The notes under the pieces: generated by a model | Told to the model about the DNA's origin: nothing | Database searches by the model: none | Seen by the model: only the letters and a program-made list of their open reading frames with translations | Translations under genes and position numbers: made by a program | Assembly: GCF_039525035.1 (NCBI RefSeq) | Contig: NZ_BAAAHE010000008.1 | Coordinates: 84,643 to 136,531, forward strand | Direction of reading: 5' to 3' | DNA length: 51,889 bases | From: Sporichthya brevicatena | GTDB lineage: Bacteria; Actinomycetota; Actinomycetes; Sporichthyales; Sporichthyaceae | Shown: piece after piece, positions 14,373-22,599 of the stretch | Position numbering within the stretch: the stretch's first letter is position 1 | Layout of the letters: every line of letters starts with the position of its first letter

Positions 14373-16792
14373 TCCGCGCCGAGGACTACCCCGTCGACCC
14401 CTGGCGGCTGCGCGAGACCCGGCTGGACCTCGACCAGCTGGGCGCCTCCGAGTCGCTCTTCGCGCTCTCGAACGGCCACATCGGCCTGCGCGGCAACCTC
14501 GACGAGGGCGAGCCGCACGGCCTGCCCGGGACGTACCTGAACTCGGTCCACGAGGTGCGCCCGCTGCCCTACGCCGAGGCCGGGTACGGCTACCCCGAGG
14601 CCGGGCAGACGGTCGTCAACGTGCCGAACGGCAAGCTGATCCGCGTCCTCGTCGACGACGAACCGTTCGACATCCGCTACGGCGACCTGCATTCGCACAC
14701 CCGCACGCTCGACCTCCGCACCGGGATCCTGACCCGCGAGGCGGAGTGGCGTTCTCCGAGCGGCGCGGCGATCCGGCTGCGCACCGAACGGCTGGTCTCG
14801 CTGCACCAGCGCGCGATCGCGGCGTTCCGGATGACGGTCGAACCGATCGACGCCGCGGTGCAACTGGTCCTGCAGTCCGAACTCGTCGTCAACGAGCAGA
14901 TGCCGCCGGCCTCCGACGACCCGCGGGTGGCGGCGGACCTCGAGGCGCCGTTCGTCGCCGAGGACGTTCTGCGGTCCGGCTCGGCGGTCACGCTCGTGCA
15001 CAGCACGAAACGCAGCGGTCTGCGGGTCGGCAGTGGGATCGACCACGAGGTGTCGGGCCCGCCGAAGCTCCACACCGAGGTCGAGGCTTTCGACGACCTC
15101 GCCCGGTTCACCGTCTCGGCGCCGCTGGAGCCCGGGGAGTCGGTCTGCCTGACGAAGTACCTGGCGTACGGCTGGTCGTCCCGCCGGACGGTCCCGGCCG
15201 TGCGCGACCAGGTCGCCGCGGCCCTCGCCGCCGCGCGCCAGCACGGGTGGGACGGGATCTGCGCGCAGCAGCGCGCGATCCTCGACGAGTTCTGGGCCGG
15301 CGCCGACGTCGAGGTCGACGGTGACGACGAACTGCAGCAGGCCGTCCGCTTCGGGTTGTTCCAGGTGCTGCAGGCCTCGGCCCGCGCCGAGCACCGGCCC
15401 ATCCCGGCCAAGGGCCTGACCGGCACCGGTTACGACGGCCACACCTTCTGGGACACCGAGGTCTTCGTCCTGCCGCTGCTGTCGTACACGGCTCCCCACG
15501 CGGCCGCGGACGCGCTGCGCTGGCGGCTCGACATCCTCCCGATCGCGCAGGAGCGCGCGCAGGTCCTCGGCCTCCACGGGGCCGCGTTCCCCTGGCGGAC
15601 CATCACCGGCGCCGAGTGCTCCGGGTACTGGCCGGCCGGCACCGCGGCCTTCCACATCAACGCCGACATCGCGATGGCCGCGGACCGGCACGCCTGGGTC
15701 AGCGGGGACGAGAAGTTCGAGTGCGAGATCGCGCTGCCGTTGCTCGTCGAGACCGCGCGGCTCTGGATCAGCCTCGGCCACCACGACACCGACGGCGCGT
15801 TCCGGATCGACGGCGTCACCGGCCCCGACGAGTACAGCGCCGTCGCCGACAACAACGTCTTCACCAATCTGATGGCACGCCAGAATCTGCGGGCCGCGGT
15901 GCGGGTGTGCGAGCAGTGGCCGGAGCAGGCGGAGCGGCTCAGCGTGGCCGACGCGGAACTCGCCGCCTGGCGCGCCGCCGCCGACTCCATGACTGTGCCG
16001 TTCGACGATCGCCTCGGCGTCCACCCCCAGGCCGAGGGGTTCACCCGGCACGCGGTCCTCGACTTCGAGTCGCTGCCTCCCGAGGCGTACCCGCTGATGA
16101 TGTCGGTCCCGTACGTGCAGCTGTACCGGAAGCAGGTCGTGAAGCAGGCCGATCTCGTGCTCGCGATGCACCTGTGCGGCGACGAGTTCACGCCGGAGCA
16201 GAAGCGCCGCAACTTCGAGTACTACGAGCAGGTCACCGTCCGGGACTCGTCGCTGTCCGCCGCGACCCAGGCGGTGCTCGCCGCCGAGGTCGGCCACCTC
16301 GATCTGGCGCTCGACTACACGGCGGAGACCGCGTTGGTCGACCTGCGCGACCTCGCGTCGAACACCTCCCACGGACTGCACCTCGCGGCGCTGGCGGGGA
16401 CGTGGAGCGCGCTCGTCGCCGGGTTCGGCGGGTTGCGGGACGTCAACCGCTGCCTGTGCTTCGCCCCGCAACTGCCGCGCGGGCTCACCGGGCTGCGGTT
16501 CGCCCTGCTCTTCCGCGGGTCACGACTGCGCGTGGAGATCGACGAGCACGAGGCGACCTACACGCTGGAGTCCGGCGACTCGGCGTTGGAGCTGGCGCAC
16601 CACGGCGAGGCGTTCACTCTCGAGCCGAAGTCCTCGGTCACCAAGCAGCTGCCGGTGCGTCGCCAGCTGCCGGCGCCGACGCAGCCGAAGGGGCGGGCGC
16701 CGGCGCGACGTCGGGGGTCGGCTACGTCGTCCGGCTCTCCGACGGCGGAGCCGACAACGCCGGGTCCGATAACGGAGAACGGCGCCGTTTGA
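14369..16792 (+). CDS. glycoside hydrolase family 65 disaccharide phosphorylase
   Basis: An 807-residue GH65 protein. The N-terminal beta-sandwich has FALSNGHIGLRGNLDEGEPHG (about 31-51). The alpha/alpha barrel has the catalytic general-acid Glu in ITGAECSGYWPAG / VTGPDEYSAVADNNVFTN (about 480-500). The C-terminal part (about 690-760) is a beta-sandwich. GH65 enzymes split trehalose, maltose, kojibiose or similar to glucose 1-phosphate. Pairing with a beta-phosphoglucomutase-like HAD supports a phosphorylase. The substrate is not resolved. The last 71 bp overlap the convergent gene at 16722-17180. Confidence 0.92.
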   Translation: MIRAEDYPVDPWRLRETRLDLDQLGASESLFALSNGHIGLRGNLDEGEPHGLPGTYLNSVHEVRPLPYAEAGYGYPEAGQTVVNVPNGKLIRVLVDDEPFDIRYGDLHSHTRTLDLRTGILTREAEWRSPSGAAIRLRTERLVSLHQRAIAAFRMTVEPIDAAVQLVLQSELVVNEQMPPASDDPRVAADLEAPFVAEDVLRSGSAVTLVHSTKRSGLRVGSGIDHEVSGPPKLHTEVEAFDDLARFTVSAPLEPGESVCLTKYLAYGWSSRRTVPAVRDQVAAALAAARQHGWDGICAQQRAILDEFWAGADVEVDGDDELQQAVRFGLFQVLQASARAEHRPIPAKGLTGTGYDGHTFWDTEVFVLPLLSYTAPHAAADALRWRLDILPIAQERAQVLGLHGAAFPWRTITGAECSGYWPAGTAAFHINADIAMAADRHAWVSGDEKFECEIALPLLVETARLWISLGHHDTDGAFRIDGVTGPDEYSAVADNNVFTNLMARQNLRAAVRVCEQWPEQAERLSVADAELAAWRAAADSMTVPFDDRLGVHPQAEGFTRHAVLDFESLPPEAYPLMMSVPYVQLYRKQVVKQADLVLAMHLCGDEFTPEQKRRNFEYYEQVTVRDSSLSAATQAVLAAEVGHLDLALDYTAETALVDLRDLASNTSHGLHLAALAGTWSALVAGFGGLRDVNRCLCFAPQLPRGLTGLRFALLFRGSRLRVEIDEHEATYTLESGDSALELAHHGEAFTLEPKSSVTKQLPVRRQLPAPTQPKGRAPARRRGSATSSGSPTAEPTTPGPITENGAV

Positions 16793-17180
16793 GCGCGGCC
16801 TCGTGCTCGTGGCGGCCGCCGCCCGGGACCTTGTCCCGCACCGTGGCCGTCACGTCCTTCCAGGCCGCGTAGTAGTTGTCGTCGAACTCGTCGACGACCT
16901 GGTAGGTCCAGCGGCCCTGGAGGACGTCGCGGCCGTAGACCCGTTCGCGGATCAGCGCGACCAGGTCGGTGTGGCCGCCCTTCTCCAGGCCCTCGAGGAC
17001 CTCGTCGAGCATCAGGTCGGCGTGGCCGATGTGGTGGTGGAACTCGTAGAGCTGGCCGCGGGCCCGCTCCACGTACTCCAGCGCCTCGCCGAGCTTGCCG
17101 GCCGCCTCGGCGGCGGGGTCGGACAGCGGGTCCGGGGCGTTCTCGGTGGGGGACTGGTCGGCAGTTGGGGATGCACTCAT
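16722..17180 (-). CDS. conserved actinobacterial protein of unknown function
   Basis: A 152-residue soluble helical protein; the ATG at 17180 lies 30 bp from the divergent F420 oxidoreductase start. The core YVERARGQLYEFHHHIGHADLMLDEVLEGLEKGGH, then GRDVLQGRWTYQVVDEFDD, is a recurring actinobacterial family. Its His-rich helices could bind a metal, but I know no function. The 3' end overlaps the GH65 gene on the other strand. Confidence 0.78.
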   Translation of the reverse strand: MSASPTADQSPTENAPDPLSDPAAEAAGKLGEALEYVERARGQLYEFHHHIGHADLMLDEVLEGLEKGGHTDLVALIRERVYGRDVLQGRWTYQVVDEFDDNYYAAWKDVTATVRDKVPGGGRHEHEAALKRRRSPLSDPALSAPPSESRTT

Positions 17181-17195
17181 GGCCAGGCTCTTCCC

Positions 17196-17210
17196 GGGTA
17201 GGTCCGCGGC
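17196..17210 (+). promoter_or_regulatory. GGGTA -10 element of the F420 oxidoreductase gene
   Basis: GGGTA (17196-17200) ends exactly 10 nt before the ATG at 17211, the same distance as at 13632 and at the minus-strand gene starting at 26499. No good GNNT -35 is present at 14-16 nt. Confidence 0.4.
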
Positions 17211-18155
17211 ATGACGACCTTCGGAATCTTCCTCTCCGGTGAAGAGCTCAACCCTCGCGCGATGGTGGAGGCCGGTCAGCTCGCCGAGCAGGCCGGATTC
17301 ACCCACGCCTGGCTGTCCGACCACTACCACCCGTGGCAGGAGAGTCAGGGCCAGAGTTCGTTCGTCTGGTCCGTGCTCGGCGGGCTGGCGACGACGACGC
17401 AGCTGACGATGACCACGGCCGTCACGTGCCCGACGTTCCGGATCCACCCGGCGATCCTGGCCCAGGCCGCCGCGACCACCGCCGCCCTCGCGCCCGGCCG
17501 GTTCCGGTTCGGCGTGGGCTCCGGGGAGGCGCTCAACGAGCACATCCTCGGGGAGGCCTGGCCGCCGGTGTCGATCCGGCTCGAACGCCTCGAGGAGGCG
17601 GTCGACGTCATGCGGCAACTCTGGTCGGGTGAGATCGTCACCCACCAGGGTCGGTACTACACCGTGCACAACGCGAAGATCTTCAGCCTGCCCGAGGAGG
17701 ACATCCCGGTCCTGATCTCCGGTTTCGGGCCCGAGGCCACCGACCTCGCCGCCCGCATCGGCGACGGCTGGATGTCGACCTCTCCGGACGCCGACGGGCA
17801 CGCGCAGTTCAAGAGCAAGAACAACGGCGTCACCCAGGCCGGACTCAAGATCTGCTGGGCCCCGACCGAGGAGGAGGCCAAGGAGACGGCGTTCCGGCTC
17901 TGGAGCCATTCCGGCATGGGCGGTCAGGCCTCGCAGGACGTGCCGATGTGGCACACCTTCGAGTCCATCGGGGAGAACAACACCCCGGATCGGCTCGCGG
18001 AGAAGGTCGCGTGCGGCCCCGACCCGCAGATCGCGGTCGAGCGCATCCGCGAGTACGTGGACGCGGGCTTCGACGAGATCTACATCGCACAGATGGGCGA
18101 CAACCAGGCCGGCGGGATCCGCTTCCTGGCCGAGGAGGTCCTCCCCCTGCTGTGA
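17211..18155 (+). CDS. F420-dependent LLM-class oxidoreductase
   Basis: A 314-residue luciferase-like monooxygenase-fold protein of the F420-dependent glucose-6-phosphate-dehydrogenase-like group. Typical stretches are AGFTHAWLSDHYHPW (about 28-42), FGVGSGEALNEHILGEAWP (about 100-118) and LISGFGPEATDLAARIGDGWM. It should use coenzyme F420 as hydride carrier. The true substrate is unknown, since members act on sugar phosphates or other compounds. The upstream GGGTA suggests stress control. Confidence 0.88.
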   Translation: MTTFGIFLSGEELNPRAMVEAGQLAEQAGFTHAWLSDHYHPWQESQGQSSFVWSVLGGLATTTQLTMTTAVTCPTFRIHPAILAQAAATTAALAPGRFRFGVGSGEALNEHILGEAWPPVSIRLERLEEAVDVMRQLWSGEIVTHQGRYYTVHNAKIFSLPEEDIPVLISGFGPEATDLAARIGDGWMSTSPDADGHAQFKSKNNGVTQAGLKICWAPTEEEAKETAFRLWSHSGMGGQASQDVPMWHTFESIGENNTPDRLAEKVACGPDPQIAVERIREYVDAGFDEIYIAQMGDNQAGGIRFLAEEVLPLL

Positions 18156-18232
18156 CGAGGTTCGCGGCATCGCCCGGGGTGGGCCGGGCAGCTCCTCAGC
18201 AGGACATCGACCCACCGCCCGAGGAGATCATC

Positions 18233-18733
18233 GTGTCGACCGACGCCCTCGTCCTGCTCAAGCAGGATCACCAGGACATCAAGCGCCTGTTCACCGAGTT
18301 CGAGAACGCGGGCAAGAACGCCCTGGCGACCAAGCAGAAGCTGGCGGACGAGATCATCGCCAATCTGACGGTGCACACGTACCTCGAGAACGAGTGCATG
18401 TACCCGCGCGTCCGTGAGCTCGTCCCGGACATCGAGGACGACATCCTCGAGTCCTACGAGGAGCACCACGTCGCCGACGTGCTCTGCATGGAGCTCGCCG
18501 CGATGTCGCCCGAGGACGAGCGCTTCGTGCCGAAGATGATGGTGCTGATGGAGAACGTGCGGCACCACATCGAGGAGGAGGAGGACGAGTGGTTCCCGAA
18601 GGTCCGTGAGGCCCTCGGCCGCAAGCCGCTCCAGGAGATCGGGCAGAGGATGCTCGAGATGCGCCCGACCGCTCCGCGTCGTCCCTCCCAGCCGAGCGCC
18701 CTGAAGAAGGCGCTGGACGCCATCCTCAGCTGA
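18233..18733 (+). CDS. hemerythrin-like (HHE) di-iron protein
   Basis: A 166-residue four-helix protein with the iron-ligand pattern of HHE domains: DHQDIKRLFTEFE (about 12-24), HTYLENECMYPRV (about 49-61), EEHHVADVL (about 81-89) and HHIEEEEDEWFPKV (about 112-125). The ribosome site GAGGAGA precedes GTG 18233; the longer open frame runs back through the previous gene. Such proteins bind O2 or NO or handle oxidative stress. An adjacent Arg/Pro-rich tail ends the protein. Confidence 0.9.
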   Translation: MSTDALVLLKQDHQDIKRLFTEFENAGKNALATKQKLADEIIANLTVHTYLENECMYPRVRELVPDIEDDILESYEEHHVADVLCMELAAMSPEDERFVPKMMVLMENVRHHIEEEEDEWFPKVREALGRKPLQEIGQRMLEMRPTAPRRPSQPSALKKALDAILS

Positions 18734-18745
18734 CGCGACGTCAGC
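18729..18745 (+). terminator. stop-codon hairpin of the hemerythrin gene
   Basis: GCTGACG-cga-CGTCAGC, a perfect 7-bp stem with a 3-nt loop, includes the TGA stop. A larger hairpin follows at 18755. Confidence 0.5.
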
Positions 18746-18754
18746 CCAGCAGCA

Positions 18755-18792
18755 CAGCGGTCCTGCGCGTCACACGACGCGCAGGATCGCTG
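18755..18792. terminator. bidirectional terminator hairpin
   Basis: 17-nt arms (18755-18771 and 18776-18792) pair with one G-T exception around a 4-nt loop. It lies between two convergent genes and contains the stop of the cupredoxin gene. There is no long T-run, as is usual in actinobacteria. Confidence 0.75.
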
Positions 18793-19051
18793 TCTGTCCG
18801 AGGGTGTCGTGGTTGTTGATGTGGCAGAAGTACCGGATCAGCGTGCCGGGGGCCTCGGTGACGCGGTAGGTGATCGTCTTCTTGGCCGACCGCGCCTTGA
18901 CGATGCCGACGTGGCGCCCCTCCGCGGTGCCGTCCTCGATCATCACCTCGTGCCCGGGACACCTCTCGAAGGCGACGGTCTCCGCAGCGGAGATTCCGGT
19001 CGTCGGCGCGGTGAGCGCGAGGGCAACAGCCCAGGACGCCAGAGTCAGCAC
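18770..19051 (-). CDS. small exported cupredoxin-like protein
   Basis: A 93-residue protein with a signal peptide (LASWAVALALTAPTTGISA). The mature part ends with YFCHINNHDTLGQTAILRVV, which resembles the last copper-binding block of multicopper oxidases (HCHI..H..LG), with Cys and His ligands in place and Leu at the axial position. The first His that normally begins the blue-copper site is not obvious. It may be a single-domain periplasmic electron carrier or a remnant of a larger oxidase. GTG start. Confidence 0.65.
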   Translation of the reverse strand: MLTLASWAVALALTAPTTGISAAETVAFERCPGHEVMIEDGTAEGRHVGIVKARSAKKTITYRVTEAPGTLIRYFCHINNHDTLGQTAILRVV

Positions 19052-19171
19052 GGCGCACGTCCGGGGGTGTGGGTGGGCCGCAGAGCGTACGAGCCGGACA
19101 TTTCGGTCAGGTCACGCCACCCCGGGGCCGGGAGTGCACGGCCCCCGCGGGCCCCTACCGGCCCGAGCGGG

Positions 19172-19969
19172 TCAGGCGAACTTCGGCGCCCGTTTGGCGA
19201 TGAAGGCCTCGCGGCCCTCGGCGCCGTCGGGGGAGGCGGCGCACGCCGCGATCGTCCGCGCCTCGAGCTCGATCTGCGCCTCGAAGTCGTTGCCGTACGA
19301 GCTCAGCAGCAGGGACTTCACCGCTGCGTTCGAGCCGGCCGCGCCGGCGGCGAGGTCGCTCGCCGCGGCGAGGGCGACCTCGGCCAGCTCGGCGTCCGGC
19401 ACGACGCGGGTGACCAGGCCCCACGCCTCGGCCTCCGGTGCCGTCAGGAGGCGGTTGGTGAGGATCAGCTCCTGAGCGCGGCGCAGCCCGACCAGGCGGG
19501 GGAGCGCGTAGGTGAGCCCGCCGTCGGGGCTCAGACCGGCCCTCGTGTACGCGGCGGTGAACTTCGCCGACTCGGCGGCGAGCACGAGGTCACCGCTGAT
19601 CGCGAGGCTGAAGCCGGCCCCGGCCGCGACGCCGTTCACCGCGACGACCAGCGGTGCGGCCATCCGGGCGAACGAGGAGCTCGCCCGGTGCAGGGTGTCC
19701 GCGAGCTCCTTGACGAACGGCCCCGGGCGGTCCGCGTGCGCGGCCATCTCCTTCAGGTCCCCGCCGGCGCAGAAGAACCGGCCCGTGGCGGTGAGCAGGA
19801 CGGCGCGGACCTCGGGGTCCTGGTCGCACTCCCGGGCGACCACGGCCAGCTCCCGAGCCAGCGTCAGGTTGACGCCGTGGGCGTCCTCCGGCCGGTTCAG
19901 GGTGATGCGCTCGACGCGCTCGATCCGCTCGACGGTCAGGGTCTCGAACTGCGTCGTCCGGCTGGTCAT
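19172..19969 (-). CDS. enoyl-CoA hydratase/isomerase family protein
   Basis: A 265-residue crotonase-fold protein. The oxyanion-hole blocks are FFCAGGDLKEM (about 68-78) and NGVAAGAGFSLAISGDLVLA (about 112-131). It has the AGLSPDGGLTYALPRLVG region but lacks one of the usual catalytic Glu residues at that loop (Asp present), so it may be an isomerase or a non-hydratase member. GGGAGGACGCC precedes the ATG at 19969. It is probably involved in acyl-CoA breakdown. It stands alone on this strand. Confidence 0.88.
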   Translation of the reverse strand: MTSRTTQFETLTVERIERVERITLNRPEDAHGVNLTLARELAVVARECDQDPEVRAVLLTATGRFFCAGGDLKEMAAHADRPGPFVKELADTLHRASSSFARMAAPLVVAVNGVAAGAGFSLAISGDLVLAAESAKFTAAYTRAGLSPDGGLTYALPRLVGLRRAQELILTNRLLTAPEAEAWGLVTRVVPDAELAEVALAAASDLAAGAAGSNAAVKSLLLSSYGNDFEAQIELEARTIAACAASPDGAEGREAFIAKRAPKFA

Positions 19970-20071
19970 CGTGGCGTCCTCCCGTGGTCCGGGCACATCT
20001 TCCCAGCGTGCTTGGCGACCACGTGAGCAGGGCATTGCGCGAACCGCGACCTACCGTCGCCGTCGATCCCT

Positions 20072-20083
20072 TACGGTGTGCCC
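20072..20083 (+). promoter_or_regulatory. leaderless promoter of the vapB-like gene
   Basis: TACGGT (20072-20077) is followed by 6 nt and the ATG at 20084, matching the leaderless pattern of this window and favouring ATG 20084 over the GTG at 20078. Confidence 0.5.
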
Positions 20084-20293
20084 ATGGTGATCATGGTCGA
20101 CCTCAACGAGGAGAACCTGGCGCAGGCCGCCGAGGAACTGGGCACCTCGACCAACGAGGAAACCGTGAATGCGGCACTGGCCCTGGTGGCCGGCCGACGG
20201 GCCCGCATCGAGGCCATGTTCGACGACCCGTTCGCGCTCGGCACGGGCCCGGACATCAGTGACGAGTACGTGATGCGGGGCAGCCGACTGTGA
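20084..20293 (+). CDS. VapB-like antitoxin
   Basis: A 69-residue protein. The N-terminal part VDLNEENLAQAAEELGTSTNEETVNAALALV fits the beta-strand plus two-helix antitoxin (VapB/RHH) pattern, and the C-terminal tail should thread into the PIN toxin. The PIN-like gene follows after 73 bp, whereas most VapBC pairs overlap. It would bind and neutralise the toxin and repress the promoter. Confidence 0.8.
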   Translation: MVIMVDLNEENLAQAAEELGTSTNEETVNAALALVAGRRARIEAMFDDPFALGTGPDISDEYVMRGSRL

Positions 20294-20366
20294 GCGAGCG
20301 CAGCGAGCGAACCATCGACACAGAACTGAGTTCCCCGAGCGAGCACTTGCGCAAGGGGGAACTTCA
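20292..20366 (+). promoter_or_regulatory. vapB-vapC intergenic leader with RBS-sequestering hairpin
   Basis: AGTTCCCC (20329-20336) and GGGGAACT (20356-20363) form a perfect 8-bp stem. The right arm includes the purine-rich ribosome site before GTG 20367, so folding would hide it. Just upstream, GCGAGCG occurs twice around CA (20294-20309), a GAGCGAGCG-type repeat. Confidence 0.55.
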
Positions 20367-20954
20367 GTGAGCATGGCGGGACGTCTCTACCTGATCGACA
20401 CCTCGGCGCTGTCGAAGGCGCACCTCGCGCAGGTGCGGTACACGCTGCAGACGCTGATCACGGACCGCGTCGCGGCCACGTGCATCACCGTCGACCTCGC
20501 CGCCGGCTACTCCGGCCGGACGGCCGCCGACCTCGCCGCGATCGACGCACGTCGCCGGGACCGCTACCTCAACCTCGAGATCACCGAGGACGTCGCGGAG
20601 CGGGCGCGCGAGGTGCAGGTCCAGCTCGCGGAGAAGATGCAGCACCGCTCGGTCGGGATCCTCGACCTGCTCACGGCCGCCGTCGCCGAGCACCACGACG
20701 CCGCGCTGCTGCACTACCACCCGGCGTTCGAGCTGATCGCCTCGATCACCGGCCAGCCGCAGCTCTGGGTCGCCCCGCGCGGGAGCCTGGAGGCCGAGGA
20801 GGACGCGAAGGCCGCGCTCACCGGCTCGAACGGCTCGTCTCCGGACGCGTTCACGGCTCCGGCCGCTACGCCGGCCGGCAACCCGCTCCCCGCGAACGCG
20901 CCGGCCTCCGCTGCTCGCCTGCCCCGGCCGACCGAGGACCCGATCAGCTCCTGA
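20367..20954 (+). CDS. PIN-domain (VapC-like) toxin, degenerate active site
   Basis: A 195-residue protein. Residues 7-135 align with VapC: LIDTSALSK gives the first Asp (residue 11) and GILDLLTAAVAEHHDAALLHYHPAFELIA the third. The usual Glu before GYSAR is Ala (DLAAGYSGR), and the Asp normally in HYDADFD is His. Two of the acidic residues that hold Mg2+ are therefore altered and RNase activity is doubtful. About 60 residues rich in Ala and Pro extend the C-terminus beyond normal length. The end overlaps the convergent lipoprotein gene by 11 bp. GTG 20367 with AAGGGGGAA upstream; ATG 20373 is possible. Confidence 0.75.
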   Translation: MSMAGRLYLIDTSALSKAHLAQVRYTLQTLITDRVAATCITVDLAAGYSGRTAADLAAIDARRRDRYLNLEITEDVAERAREVQVQLAEKMQHRSVGILDLLTAAVAEHHDAALLHYHPAFELIASITGQPQLWVAPRGSLEAEEDAKAALTGSNGSSPDAFTAPAATPAGNPLPANAPASAARLPRPTEDPISS

Positions 20955-21816
20955 CGGAGGCGCTCACCGGCCCGAGGCGCTCCGCCAGGAACCGAAGCTG
21001 GGCCGGGGTCTCGCGCCGCCAGTAGGTGGCGGAGTGCCCCTCCTCGGCGTACGTGGCCTGCACCGGGGGCTCGTGCGGGAGCCGGGCGAAGGTCTGCGTC
21101 ATCGCGTAGAAGGGGTCGAACGTCCCGCACACGATGCGCATCGGAATGCCGCGCAGCCGGGCCGCCCCCGACATGACGTCGTGGGCCGCGAAGTCCTCCG
21201 GGCCGTCGAACGCGCCCGGCGCCGTGATGCCGGAGGTCCGGTAGATGGCCGGGGCGTAGACCGCGACCGCCGCCACCCGCTCGGCCCCGAGCCGCTGCGC
21301 GAGCAGCAGGGCGCCGTAGCCGCCCATCGATTCACCCAGGAGGGCGATCCGGTCCACGAGCAGGCCCTTGGACGCGAGCAGCGGCAGGTACTCGTCGAGG
21401 ATCATCGCCTGCGGGTCGACGCCGGTCGCCCGCCGGTGCCAGTACGAGGTCGGGCCCCCGTTGACGGTCGCCACCGCGAACGGCGGCATCCCCCGCTTGA
21501 TCACCATCGCCTGGATGCGCCCGAGCGCCAGGTTCGTCCGGGAGAACGGGATCAGCTCGTTCCCGCCACGGCCGAACAGCTCCAGGACCATCGGCAGCTG
21601 CGCACCCGGCTCGAACCCCGGCGGGTAGGAGATCGCGTAGCGGACGTCGCCCGCCCCCATCGCCTCGGACAGGAACGAGCCGGTCTCCAGGTAGCCCCCG
21701 GGGATCTCCAGAGCGGGCTCCGGCGCGGCCCCGGGCGCGGGGTCGTTGCCGCAGCCGGTGGCGCTCGCGGCAACCGCGAGCCCCCAGCCCAGCACCGTCC
21801 TCCGACTGACCCCCAT
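20944..21816 (-). CDS. Tat-exported lipoprotein, alpha/beta-hydrolase
   Basis: A 290-residue protein beginning SRRTVLGWGLAVAASATGC, a twin-arginine signal with a lipobox-type Cys near residue 22. The hydrolase core has LLGESMGGYGALLLAQRL (nucleophile Ser in GESMGG, about residue 162), an Asp in CGTFDPFY and a late His in EEGHSATYW, so the catalytic triad is complete. It resembles the esterase D/mycolyltransferase-like group. It would act on esters outside the membrane. The longer upstream frame has no coding character. It is divergent from the enoyl-CoA hydratase gene. Confidence 0.85.
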   Translation of the reverse strand: MGVSRRTVLGWGLAVAASATGCGNDPAPGAAPEPALEIPGGYLETGSFLSEAMGAGDVRYAISYPPGFEPGAQLPMVLELFGRGGNELIPFSRTNLALGRIQAMVIKRGMPPFAVATVNGGPTSYWHRRATGVDPQAMILDEYLPLLASKGLLVDRIALLGESMGGYGALLLAQRLGAERVAAVAVYAPAIYRTSGITAPGAFDGPEDFAAHDVMSGAARLRGIPMRIVCGTFDPFYAMTQTFARLPHEPPVQATYAEEGHSATYWRRETPAQLRFLAERLGPVSASVRS

Positions 21817-21865
21817 AGATTGGGTCACAATGCCGCGGACGGCGGCCGGGCGAAAGGGGCGCACG

Positions 21866-22591
21866 ATGACGGAGAGCCTGGCGGCGACGCCCCGGCTGGA
21901 CAAGGACGGCTCCGTCGCCGTTCTCTCGCTCGGCGCGGGGGAGAACCGCTTCAACCTCGACTCCGTCCGGGCTCTCGACGCCCTGCTCACCGAGGTCGAG
22001 CAGGGTTCCTTCACCGCCCTGGTCACCACCGCCGAGGGCAAGATCTGGTCCAACGGTTTCGATACCCCCTGGATCGCGGCCAATCGTGATCTGGCTCCCG
22101 AGACCGTGATCGCCGGGGAGCGCCTGCTCGCCCGCATGCTCACCTTCCCGGTCCCGACGGTCGCCGCCATCGGCGGGCACTGCTTCGCGGCGGGGCTGCT
22201 CTACGCCCTCGCGCACGACCTGCGCGTGATGCGCGCCGACCGCGGCTTCGTGTGCCTCCCCGAGGTCACCTTCGGGGCGGTGTTCACCCCCGGTATGAAC
22301 GACCTGCTCACCGCGCGGTTGAACCCATCGGTCGCGCACCGGGCGATCGTGCTCGGCCAGCGGTTCGGCGGCCCGGACGCCGTCGCCGCGGGCATCGTCG
22401 ACGAGGCGGTGGCCGAGGACGAGGTCGTCGCCCGCGCGGTCGCGCTCGCCGGGGCCCACGCCGGGAACGGCCGGGAGGCGGTGTCTGCGCTCAAGCGCCA
22501 GCTGTACGCGAAGGCGCTGGGCTCGCTCGGGCAGCCGACGCCGCCGGGGCTGTTGCAGGCTCTCGTCGACCTCGAGTCCGGGCGGGCCTGA
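21866..22591 (+). CDS. enoyl-CoA hydratase/isomerase family protein (ECI-like)
   Basis: A 241-residue crotonase-fold protein. FNLDSVRALDALL is near the N-terminus, KIWSNGFD near residue 56 and IGGHCFAAGLLYALAHDLRVM near 95. The pattern resembles the peroxisomal Delta3,Delta2-enoyl-CoA isomerase group. GAAAGGGGC precedes ATG 21866. lspA follows 8 bp later, so it may begin the operon with lspA and the aldo/keto reductase. Confidence 0.85.
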   Translation: MTESLAATPRLDKDGSVAVLSLGAGENRFNLDSVRALDALLTEVEQGSFTALVTTAEGKIWSNGFDTPWIAANRDLAPETVIAGERLLARMLTFPVPTVAAIGGHCFAAGLLYALAHDLRVMRADRGFVCLPEVTFGAVFTPGMNDLLTARLNPSVAHRAIVLGQRFGGPDAVAAGIVDEAVAEDEVVARAVALAGAHAGNGREAVSALKRQLYAKALGSLGQPTPPGLLQALVDLESGRA

Positions 22592-22599
22592 CCGCGCGG

